A DNA stretch of 64,000 nt from assembly GCA_047495785.1 (NCBI GenBank), contig JBLDXI010000055.1:992001-1056000 (forward strand), in the 5' to 3' direction. This stretch comes from Lepidodermella squamata. Taxonomy: Eukaryota; Gastrotricha. The notes under the pieces were generated by a model. The model was not told the origin of the DNA and searched no databases. It saw only the letters and a program-made list of their open reading frames with translations. The translations under genes were made by a program, and so were the position numbers. Below are positions 1-8,569 of the stretch, piece by piece (within the stretch, counting starts at the first letter, position 1; the number at the start of each line of letters is the position of its first letter).

Positions 1-1493
1 CCATTTAATCGCGGGAATGTCGCCGATTTAAACAAGAAACAATCTGTAACGTAACGCAGCGGATCGTCCAAATAGTACTCGACTACGACTGATTCCGCCG
101 GCGCGATGCATCTAAAAGCCGTGTAAGTCCACTCGCGACCTCGAACGCCGTTTGTATATATCCAGACAACATCTTTTCCCGGGTTCAACAATTCGAGCCA
201 ATCAAGATCATTTTCCAGCAAAGCTTGCGGATCGTCTTTGTTAACTTCCCTCGTAGATTCTATCTCTGTCTTCAGCGCATCTATCGATTCATATTGATCA
301 TTTTTGAAAATTTCCCAGATAACTTCGTCCTCTGGCCTTTTCCCATCCGAATCGACGCAGTTGAGCTGAATAGGGACTCGATCAGGAAATGCCAGCCTTC
401 TTCTGTGGTTCCCGTACGTAACCGCTCCTTCTGCGATAGTTCCAAGCGAGCCACAGCGCCACCATTCCAGTTCTTTAAAATCGATTTCATTCAAAGTGTA
501 CCGGCAACCATATTCACTAGCTACCCGGTCTTCATTCTCCGTAAGAAACACCGGATAACAGTTGACAGCTCGGCAATTCGTATTATTCAACTCAGCCGAT
601 ACGTCGAGTGATAGTTCTTTGCTAGGTTTGCGTTCAAACAATTTCTCAGCGACTTGATCGATTTTTTCCTCGAAGAGAATGACCTCGCTGTATTGAAATT
701 CACCCTGCTTTTCAATGGTAAGTTTGCCGGGCTTGATATCGTAAGGATTATGCATATCTTTCGCCATCAATGGGTAACTCTTACAGTCTGGATCTTTCGG
801 CGCGAAGACATGCATTTTAACTGAGGCAACCTCTGGGCTTTCGCTCATTGATCGAACCTGTAAATCCGCCTTGCTTGCCAATGTTTCTGCCTCACTTTGG
901 ACCGACTTCCTTTCAGTCAAAATACTGAACAGCATTATTGTTACAGCGTTTGGTTTGTAAATTGTCCAAGATGCAGGATGTTCATCGTAACCAGTCTTCA
1001 AAGTCTCAGGTGCAACTGTAGTTTGTGGAGTTGTCGTCGTTACGGGGGCCTTTGTTGCTGTCGGAACATCATAACCCAAAGGATCCCTATTCTTCGTCTT
1101 AGCGCAGTTGCCGCCAAAGCGTTGCATAAACGCAGCCGCGCCATCTGCGGCAAATTTCGGCATGAAGTTATCGTTGCTATGGATCTTCCAGTTGATGAAG
1201 CCAGTAAATTTCTCAATGCTTAAGCCGACTTGCTTATTGGTGGATCCCATATTAGGAACGCTAACCGTCAGATTGATTTCAAATGATGCGTCTGAGCCAT
1301 CTTTCGCCGCAAATGCAAATAGAATTGTCGATATCTTGAAATCAGCCTGATCCGGCAGATTTATTTCGAATTTCTTGGTATCATTGGCATCTTTGAACAG
1401 TACATGACCAAGTCCAAGTTGGCGAATTCCATTACTAGTCAGAACCAATTCGAACTGCAGGTAAACAAAAGCAAGAGCAATGACGATTGACAT
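1..1493 (-). CDS. Secreted protein of an unrecognised family (W-W-x-C-G family, member 1), 3' end off the window
   Basis: An open frame starts with ATG at 1493 on the minus strand and runs without a stop off the left edge, giving at least 497 residues; the C-terminus is missing. Residues 1-20 are a hydrophobic signal peptide, so the product is probably secreted or surface-anchored. A Thr/Pro-rich linker (PTATKAPVTTTTPQTT) lies near residue 165. Further on is a Cys-containing block: E-Y-G-C-R, then E-W-W-R-C-G at about 343-347 followed by Y-G-N-H-R-R-R and a Cys. A second block reads Y-Y-L-D-D-P-L-R-Y-V-x-D-C. Both blocks recur in the proteins at 6716-8545 and 26617-28341, so these three are paralogues. 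I recognise no known domain and assign no function. No intron is evident in the visible part. Confidence 0.7.
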   Translation of the reverse strand, partial: MSIVIALAFVYLQFELVLTSNGIRQLGLGHVLFKDANDTKKFEINLPDQADFKISTILFAFAAKDGSDASFEINLTVSVPNMGSTNKQVGLSIEKFTGFINWKIHSNDNFMPKFAADGAAAFMQRFGGNCAKTKNRDPLGYDVPTATKAPVTTTTPQTTVAPETLKTGYDEHPASWTIYKPNAVTIMLFSILTERKSVQSEAETLASKADLQVRSMSESPEVASVKMHVFAPKDPDCKSYPLMAKDMHNPYDIKPGKLTIEKQGEFQYSEVILFEEKIDQVAEKLFERKPSKELSLDVSAELNNTNCRAVNCYPVFLTENEDRVASEYGCRYTLNEIDFKELEWWRCGSLGTIAEGAVTYGNHRRRLAFPDRVPIQLNCVDSDGKRPEDEVIWEIFKNDQYESIDALKTEIESTREVNKDDPQALLENDLDWLELLNPGKDVVWIYTNGVRGREWTYTAFRCIAPAESVVVEYYLDDPLRYVTDCFLFKSATFPRLN

Positions 1494-1791
1494 TTCAATT
1501 TGAACGTAAACAAATTCAATATTTTTTTCGTTAAAATTAGCGTATTATATTTGAGGTGGAATTTTTACTACAAGAATTCTTTCAATTTCTGTTTACCCAG
1601 CAATTATCGATTACTGACAATTAAAAGGAGTTGAACACATTTCAGTTATTTTATTTTTTAATAAACATGACCTTGAAAACTCGTGATACAATCCAAAATG
1701 AAGCGAGAAAGTGAGAAAATCAAACGCGAGAAAAAAAAACCAGCTGTTTTGAAATCTCAGGTGCGAAATCTGTTGACGATTCGTATTTTCT

Positions 1792-2625
1792 TCAGACAGT
1801 TTTGACATTAATTGGATAAACTTGAGATGCGCCGCCGGTGGTTGAGACACTTTTACCAGACGATTGAGATCGAACCTCTTCCAAGCTCAGCTTTGATAAA
1901 AAAATTACAGTAAAAGCAATTTATGAAGTTGGTGATTTCTTACAAACCTTTGGCAAAACAGCTTCAACGCAAAGCAATCCTTCATTGGTAAGGCACGACT
2001 TGACGTCGACTTTGCCCAGGTCAATCTTGAGATCCTCTGGCAGGTAGACTCGTCGTGAATAGTGGCGCTTGATGTAGTGCTCCTTCGAGTCTTTGATCTC
2101 ATGGTTAGCTTCGACTTGAATACAGCGATTCTTCGTATCCACGCTGACATTGACCTCCTCCGGCTTGTACGATCGCAAGTCGAAATAAATGTTAAGCCAG
2201 CGATTGCCTTCGCCGTCCATACGGATCGGGTTCATTAGCGAGTAGTGTTCGATCATAGAGGCTGGGCGTGATGGTTGAAAGGTCAGCTCGGACGAAAAGC
2301 GGCGATCCAAGCTCCGGAAGGAACGCTCCATTTGACGCTGCAAGCTGTACCATTGCTGTTCGAACGACTGCATCATGCGGCCCATCTCGGCGCCGTAGTC
2401 GCCAGCTCCGGTGTAAGGGGTCATCATCGAACCGCCTACTCCCCCGTAAGGAGTCATTGGAGACGCGCCAGGGTAACCGCCCATAAACTGACTCATATCA
2501 CCACCGGTTGCCGTAGGTGATGGGAACCAAGGGTTCATCCAAGATGACATCGGGTTAGCCCAAGGCTGCGATCCACCTTGCGCTGTCGGGTAAGGATGTT
2601 GGCTACTGGACGGATATTGGCTCAT
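1792..2625 (-). CDS. Small heat shock protein (alpha-crystallin domain)
   Basis: Two exons, 2625-1948 and 1890-1792, with a 57-base intron, encode 258 residues. The family forms ATP-independent oligomeric holdase chaperones in the cytosol. The first 100 residues are rich in Gly, Pro, Met and Ser. A bridging segment F-S-S-E-L-x-x-Q-P-S-R-P-A-S-M-I-E-H-Y-S leads into the alpha-crystallin domain (about 138-226: N-R-W-L-N-I-Y-F-D-L-R-S-Y-K-P-E-E-V ... N-E-G-L-L-C-V-E-A-V-L-P-K). Exon 2 adds a short tail ending V-Y-P-I-N-V-K-T-V; I-N-V may act as the usual C-terminal I/V-x-I/V anchor. The exon 2 assignment rests on the same junction and tail in the paralogues at 24166 and 63106. The gene is divergent from the small heat shock gene at 3413. 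Confidence 0.9.
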
Positions 2626-2686
2626 TTTTGAGTTTCAAAAAGATGCTATATGTGCTATGATAACTCGATTGCGAGGCTAGTGGCCA

Positions 2687-2693
2687 TTTTATA
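2687..2693 (-). promoter_or_regulatory. TATA box of the minus-strand small heat shock gene
   Basis: Read on the minus strand this is TATAAAA, about 60 bases upstream of the start codon at 2625. An inverted CCAAT (ATTGG) sits directly next to it at 2694-2698. A GAA-TT-TTC dyad at 2818-2825 could be one half of a heat shock element, but I see no convincing run of three or more units. Confidence 0.5.
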
Positions 2694-3412
2694 CCAATCG
2701 CCAGATTTTCTGCTGCGCAATAGGACACAGGACACGGGTCCTATGAGCCAAGCTGTTTTCAAAACGAGATGTTTTTGACTCGGTGAAAAACAATCGCGAT
2801 GCAATTATAATTACGCGGAATTTTCAATGTGACAATTTCAAACCAATATTGCTTTTTACGCAGTATCTCATCTGTATCGCATGATAAAAATGGGCAGCAT
2901 TAAGACTGAACGCTCGTTGAAAAATTCCCTTTGATACTCGCAGCGGATTCCTGCTACGGAAAATTGTAGGCCGAAATAGAGCTTAGACTATGTTTTTGGT
3001 TCATTCTGCCTAACTCGGCCTAACAAATTGGACCTAATTTTTCGCAAAACTCGGTCCACCTATTTCCATCAATAGATCTTTTAACTCCAGTTCTGAACTT
3101 GATAAACAGAACTTGTAAGAAGGTGTTGCATGAGCCGTCTCGCCAATAAACAAATTGTTTCTATCATTCTTATTATAATTTGTTTTGCTTCAAATACGAA
3201 TTTTTTTGTAATTTTTCCTATTATTGAATTTTTTCCAACGGGAGCAACGCGCGTGGAAAAATGCAGGTTTCCGCTCACACGTGTTCGTTTTACGTAACAG
3301 CGGCGGCACACCTAATATAAACGCCGCACTTAATCTCAAATTTCATCAATCGCTTGAAAAGCAATTTCATAGCAACTTTATTCTCTCAATTATTTCTCAA
3401 TCTTCATAAATA

Positions 3413-4227
3413 ATGGCCTCTTGCCCTACTGGCTCCTGCGGCACCTCCTGCACCACCCCGTCGTGCGGCACTCGCAACTACGGCACCATGGCTCCCTGGG
3501 GAGGCTTCAACAACTACAACGGCCCCTTCGGCGGTAACTTCGGTGGCAACTTCGGCGGTTTCGGCGGCTTCGGTGGCTTCGACAACTCGATGACCCCGTT
3601 CGGCGGCAATTTCGGCGGCTTCGGCAACACCGGTGCCATGGCTCCTTTCGGCGGCAACACCTTCGACAGCTTCTTCAACCGCTCGCTCGGCAACTTCAAC
3701 AACGTGTTCAAGAACCTCGAGAAGACCTTCTCGTCGGAGCTGAACCTGCAGCCGTCGCGCCCGGCCTCGATGCTCGAGCACTACTCGCTGGCGAACCCGA
3801 TCCGCTACGACGCCGACGGCAACCGCGCCCTCAACTGCTACTTCGACCTGCGCTCGTTCAAGCCAGAGGAAGTCAACGTCACCCTGAACTCGAAGGAGCG
3901 CTGCCTGTGCGTCGAGGCCGTCCACGAGGTCAAGGACAAGGTACGATTCGAGTTGAATTGCTCTTTCACCTGATTATCAAAATTCGCGTTATTTAGGAAC
4001 ACTACATCAAGCGCCACTACTCGCGCAAGGTGTACATCCCGGAAGAGGTCAAGGCTGACCTGTCCAAGCTCGAGCTCAAGTCGTGCCTCACCAACGAGGG
4101 CCTGCTCTGCGTCGAGGCCCCGCTGCCCAAGCTCAGCCTCGAGGAGGCCCGCACTGCCTCGGCTGGCGGCAAGACCCTGTCCACCTTCGAGCCGGCCGTC
4201 TACAAGGTCGCCACCAAGACCATCTAA
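3413..4227 (+). CDS. Small heat shock protein with a Gly/Phe-rich N-terminus
   Basis: Exons 3413-3940 and 3997-4227, with a 56-base intron, encode 252 residues. After a Cys/Ser/Thr start (S-C-P-T-G-S-C-G-T-S-C) come repeated G-G-N-F-G-G-F-G-G-F units (about 35-90), an FG-rich low-complexity stretch. It continues into the bridging segment F-S-S-E-L-N-L-Q-P-S-R-P-A-S-M and an alpha-crystallin domain from about residue 135. Its intron lies inside the domain (V-K-D-K|E-H-Y-I-K). The junction after L-P-K, where the paralogues at 1792, 24166 and 63106 have their intron, is uninterrupted here. The tail S-L-E-E-A ... V-A-T-K-T-I matches its neighbours. Codon use is extreme, almost every third position being C or G, which suggests very high expression. 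Confidence 0.93.
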
Positions 4228-4363
4228 ATAACAAATGAAAGAACTTGCTGAAAAGACAATGACGTGAGAGTTGCGATTAAGGCTTCATTGAAATCTAACG
4301 CTATTCCACTGATTTTTTCAATAAAGAGTCTATCTTGCCCAAATCCGATTATTTTTTATTATA

Positions 4364-5518
4364 TCTATCTATATTACTAAACGACGAAGGTCCTCAACGG
4401 CTAAATTTGAATTTTCCTTTGTATTCGGCGGCATGCTTAAATAGTATACTTCTACTCACTGGGTAGCCAAGTGCTTAGTGTCATTAGATAGAGAATAAAA
4501 AACTACTCGAGCGAAAAATGCCAGATTTCGAATCCGTCAAATCCGCAGTGTCAAAAATGCCAAAAAACAAATAGAGCGCTTTCTGATTTTGAACGCAATT
4601 TAATTTAAAATACGAAAACATTTTTAAACTGTTAGTTAATTACTAAATCAAATTCTTATTAATTGAAATTTAAATATTTTCCATGGCGACGCGTTTGCGG
4701 GGAAATTCAAAAATTCCGGTCGCCGGGCGCCGCGTCGCCTGACCTTTGGGGTTCCATTATCTCAACCAAGGACACGTCCACGGGGTCGGGGCATGGCAAA
4801 TTCGTGCTCAGCATGGTCGAATTGATAATTACAGCATGAGAAAAGCAAATAAATCAAAAAAAAATTAATTATGTTGATCTCATGCATTGTCGTCACTATT
4901 CACAGGTACCATGATGGAAGACGCTCTAGATGTTACTCCTTGAGGGCGAATGGCGACTTTTAAAAGCTTTTACTACTGCTTTTCTATCTTAGATTTGTTG
5001 ATTTCGTAGAAATAGATGGTTAATTAGTGTTTTCACATCTCATGAACGTCCTTTGCAAGATGTTGGATGTTCATGTTACGCATCCCTTTTAGGTTTAACC
5101 TCACTCATCTATTGCAAGATCTTCGGAGACTGGCTCAGGTCTGTAGAGCATCTACCAAGATCATTTTATTAATGAATCAACTATGCTGAGTAAGAAAAAC
5201 AACAGTAAAACCTTCGGGGAGTAATCCATCACCTCAAGGACTGAACTAATTCGACTTAGCCATGTTACAAGTGTTCTTGCCTGTGCATGAATCAGATATG
5301 CTAACCCTTTCATATATTCACATTTCTATCTGGGCTTTCTAATCAAATCGACCATGTTGATGACGAATCTTAAGTGCGTTAACTTCAGGGACGTGTCTTT
5401 AGTTGAGATTTTAGAACCCATCAGTGTAGTCGACGCGGTTACCAGTGATCCGAAATTTGAGAAATTCCACGGTGGGTATACATTGGCGCCCGCTTAGCGG
5501 GCGCCTGTTATTTACTAG
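4364..5518 (+). mobile_element. Candidate non-autonomous Helitron (rolling-circle transposon)
   Basis: The left end reads A|TCTATCTATATTACTAAA, matching the TC start and T/A-rich, TACTA-like 5' end of many Helitrons. The right end has a perfect 9-bp GC-rich hairpin (5485-5505), then nine bases, then CTAG at 5515-5518 followed by T. That hairpin-spacer-CTRR|T order is the classic Helitron 3' terminus, and the flanks A and T fit insertion between A and T without target duplication. No Rep/helicase coding region is present in the roughly 1.15 kb, so it would be non-autonomous. The boundaries are inferred from the ends only. Confidence 0.6.
5485..5505. repeat. Perfect 9-bp inverted repeat with a 3-base loop
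   Basis: GGCGCCCGC, loop TTA, GCGGGCGCC. It stands out in an AT-rich spacer and sits nine bases before CTAG, so it is best read as the terminal hairpin of the Helitron-like element. Taken alone it could also be a transcription terminator-like stem. Confidence 0.8.
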
Positions 5519-5665
5519 TTAAATTATATCTATTAAAAGGTTTGGCAATGAGATACTACGCGATAGCCTTATCATTATAGCCGCCTTTATCGCAACAAAT
5601 TCATTCATTCAAAAAATATTAGACCCTGAAGGCGTGAACAAATTTTCGTAGTAGTCAATATAACA

Positions 5666-6637
5666 ATGTCTGTCGACTCTTTCCGTGAATTTATTTCGGA
5701 AAATCACCCGATTTATAAGCCGGAAGCAAACAGATACATCCTGTATGTCTCTCAAATATGTCCATTCGTAAGACCTGCCTTAATTTTCCTATAATTTTAA
5801 ATTTTTTACGAAATTCAGGCTCAGCGTACCATGATTGCTAGAGCAATTAAGCAGCTAGAAAGCGTTGTTGGAGTGGTTTTTCTTAATTCAGCTTTTCATG
5901 AAACTGATGGATGGCTATTCGACCCGAAATTAGGCGAAGATCCAGTGATCAACGCGAAGCTCTTGAAAGAGATTTACTTCCTAAGCAAAGCTGACTACAA
6001 CGGCCGATTTTCCGTACCAGTGCTGTTCGACCTTCATACTAGAACAATTGTAAACAACGAATCAGCCGATATTGTTCGAATGTTCAACACGGCATTCAAC
6101 AGCATTTTGCCAGCTGGGAGCGTCAATTTATATCCGAACTCTTTAGCGAAGGAAATCGATGATACTATGGCTTGGATTCAGGACGGCATTGTGGCTCGAA
6201 TTTACAGTTGTGGCTATGCCAAATCCCAAGAAGAACACGAGACTCATTGCCGTAAAATTTTCGAAACGCTCGACCGAATGGAGCAGATACTATCGACCCA
6301 GCCGTTTCTCACAGGAACAGCTTTGACGGAGGTTGATGTCAAAATCTGGCCATGGGTAGCTAGATTCCCATGCGTTTACGAATACCTGTACAAAATGAAC
6401 ATGAAATCGCTGCGTAACAATCTAGACTACCCAAATTTGTCACAATGGCTGAGGGAAATTAACCAGATTCCTGGAGTTGCTGCAACTTTCGATGTCGATC
6501 AAGTTGTTACAGGAAATTTTACTGGTTATCCAGGGTTCACGGTCAATCCGTCTAAAATTGTACCAATCTACCGCGGGCCAGATTTAACGAAACCCGAAAA
6601 GAAAATTGGCATTGATTCAAGTTTCAAATTCGAATAA
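5666..6637 (+). CDS. Glutathionyl-hydroquinone reductase-like (Xi-class glutathione transferase)
   Basis: Exons 5666-5767 and 5819-6637, with a 51-base intron, encode 306 residues. Xi-class enzymes (ECM4/YqjG/PcpF group) use a Cys to remove glutathione from glutathionyl-hydroquinones. Diagnostic features are visible: a thioredoxin-fold start with the C-P-F-A motif (Cys32, where the family has C-P-W-A), Q-R-T-M-I-A-R-A, then D-G-W-x-F-D-P, D-P-V-I-N-A-K-x-L-K-E-I-Y, V-P-V-L-F-D, N-N-E-S-A-D-I-V-R-M, D-Y-P-N-L, Q-I-P-G-V-A, and the C-terminal N-P-S-K-I-V-P. Full length compared with the family. The intron falls exactly between C-P-F and A-Q-R-T, as in the paralogue at 22574. The AATAAA signal at 6633-6638 overlaps the stop codon, and the next gene starts 78 bases later on the same strand. 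Confidence 0.9.
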
Positions 6638-6715
6638 AAGATTGCTTTTTATTTCAAAAAATCTTCCTTAATATGTTGGGAAAAGCTTTCAAAGCCTCTT
6701 TACCTATTAGGCGAA

Positions 6716-8545
6716 ATGATGTTGGGGCTCATCCTAATCCTGATGAAAGTAACATGTTCGAAACAAGACATTTATGATAGGATAGATTTCGGGTATCTTC
6801 CTCTCAAAGGTTTCGGTTTTGTTGAACCTGTTTATCAGCCGAGTACAGATGAAGAAGTGTTCGAATTCGAATTCGAGATGCAAGATGAAGCGGTTGGAGT
6901 AGCAACTGTTCTCCTGAGTGTTGACGACTCAAAGCCAGTGTCACCGTCATCCCGCGGCCGGGAAGCTCACTTCAGTATTGACCTCGATGTTGAGCTTTAC
7001 CATAACGATTCTTTAATCACGCAAGGAGTGATTTATTGGTACGCTGGTGCGAAAACCTTCTTCAAACCATATTTCATGATTCAAGGCGCGCAACTGATTC
7101 AGTACGCCCTGCCTGGCTGTGGTGTTGATCCGACGACTGAAGAGAAGGTTGTTCGTGATAAGAACTGGATGACGATGGATACAACGGTGGGATTGAAAGT
7201 CATCCTTTTCAGCCTGCTCACCAACAAAGTGTCAATGCATTACGACGGCAGCGAAAATTCGCTACCTATTCAAGACATTTTTCACAAAGATGGGGATGAT
7301 TCGAAGGAATTTACGTTCTTTCCAGAGGAAGCGGGGTGTTGGCCATTCGCCAATATCTATGAAAAGGATAGTGAATTCACTATCCAACCAGTTAAGTTGA
7401 GAATTCGAAAGGTCGGCTCGTTTACCAGCGAAATTATGGCCTTTGAGGATGATATTAGCGATCTACGACAATTTTTCTTAGGTTATCCAGGCACTAACAC
7501 CTGGAGCCATATTTCTACAAATTTGATAAGCCGAGGTTGTTCGGGTGATTCCGAGTGCCGCCCGCGCCTGCTTCTATCAAAGGCTGGCGAGCGCTTTTTC
7601 ACCGAATATGCCTGTCAGAAGAGAATAAAGGACGGGGATAATGTGGTTATAGCCGAATGGTGGCATTGTGGCACGGGGACGATCGGAGAGCGAGGCAATA
7701 ACTACGGCAATATTCGGCGACGAATTGCCAAATTGGATGAGCTATTCACTCACACTCGCCTAGATTGTCCCAATTTAATTATTGACGACACTGAAATATA
7801 CGGAATATGGGAGTATTTTGACGTCAAATCAAGCGAATCAGGATGGCAGCCTATGTTGACCTCGTTGAAATTACTGCCGAAATTAACTATTCACGATAAG
7901 GAATCGAATGCAATCCTAATCCCTAGATCAGAAGGATCAATGTTCAATGTGCCGTATCGATGTGTTGATAGCGAAAAAACCCCACTAGCGCAGTACTTTA
8001 TCGAAGACCCGATGAAGTACGTCGAAGGCTGCCGGGTTGAAAATGCTTACATCGACCATACTTCATGGTTCAGTGCTGTTGTTTTCGATGCTCGGCAGGA
8101 AAACGCAGTACATATCACGTGCCGGCTGAGTGATGAATACGCTAGCAAATCAAAGCAGCCTACTGCTTTCGTAGCATTTTTCCCGGTTGATGACTTGTAT
8201 CCTCATATCAAAATCCAGTACACAATGAGGACAAGACCTGCAAATAATCCAGACTATTATTATCGTTTCGTGCGGTCATTTATCTCGGCCTATGTTATTA
8301 GTGATAAACCAGAAGAGCCGAGGCAGTGCTTCGACTTCGTCAACCCGTGGATGATGAGAATGCAATACACGGTGATATTTTGGAACGGCGCCGAAGTGGT
8401 CGCCTATGAGACTATGATATTATGTTCCTCGAATAGCTCTCGCGAGGACGAAAGAATTCGCATGTTGAGTGCATCGAGTAAGCTGAAATCTGCTCCAGAC
8501 CTAATAATTTTTGTGGCATCTCTATTTCTATTGCCAATGGCCTGA
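6716..8545 (+). CDS. Secreted or GPI-anchored protein of an unrecognised family (member 2)
   Basis: A single-exon frame of 609 residues. Residues 1-15 form a signal peptide. The last 20 residues are hydrophobic and end the protein after a small-residue/charged stretch, which fits a GPI-anchor signal. About residue 300 reads E-Y-A-C-Q, then E-W-W-H-C-G (314-319), Y-G-N-I-R-R-R and a Cys. Later comes P-Y-R-C ... Y-F-I-E-D-P-M-K-Y-V-E-G-C. These blocks align with the proteins at 1-1493 and 26617-28341. The conserved cysteines suggest disulfide-bonded extracellular modules. I recognise no known domain. The gene lies 78 bases after the reductase gene; AG dinucleotides just before its ATG could serve as a trans-splice acceptor if the two are co-transcribed. 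Confidence 0.75.
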   Translation: MMLGLILILMKVTCSKQDIYDRIDFGYLPLKGFGFVEPVYQPSTDEEVFEFEFEMQDEAVGVATVLLSVDDSKPVSPSSRGREAHFSIDLDVELYHNDSLITQGVIYWYAGAKTFFKPYFMIQGAQLIQYALPGCGVDPTTEEKVVRDKNWMTMDTTVGLKVILFSLLTNKVSMHYDGSENSLPIQDIFHKDGDDSKEFTFFPEEAGCWPFANIYEKDSEFTIQPVKLRIRKVGSFTSEIMAFEDDISDLRQFFLGYPGTNTWSHISTNLISRGCSGDSECRPRLLLSKAGERFFTEYACQKRIKDGDNVVIAEWWHCGTGTIGERGNNYGNIRRRIAKLDELFTHTRLDCPNLIIDDTEIYGIWEYFDVKSSESGWQPMLTSLKLLPKLTIHDKESNAILIPRSEGSMFNVPYRCVDSEKTPLAQYFIEDPMKYVEGCRVENAYIDHTSWFSAVVFDARQENAVHITCRLSDEYASKSKQPTAFVAFFPVDDLYPHIKIQYTMRTRPANNPDYYYRFVRSFISAYVISDKPEEPRQCFDFVNPWMMRMQYTVIFWNGAEVVAYETMILCSSNSSREDERIRMLSASSKLKSAPDLIIFVASLFLLPMA

Positions 8546-8569
8546 TAGATATAAAATGAAAATTCCAAT

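Noticed and set aside
225-611. 128-codon plus-strand open frame
   Set aside because: It is antisense to the long minus-strand secreted-protein frame 1493-1, which has a signal peptide and paralogues.
3404-3925. 173-codon minus-strand frame over the small heat shock gene
   Set aside because: Shadow of a strongly GC3-biased gene; the antisense frame stays open because of codon bias.
4528-4545. TTCGAATC tRNA T-loop-like word
   Set aside because: No matching acceptor stem, D-arm or anticodon arm around it.
5666-6637. Initial reading as a metaxin/CLIC or omega-class GST
   Set aside because: The C-P-[FY]-A start, D-P-x-x-x-A-K-x-L-K-E and N-P-[AS]-x-[IL]-V-P blocks fit the glutathionyl-hydroquinone reductase (Xi) family much better.
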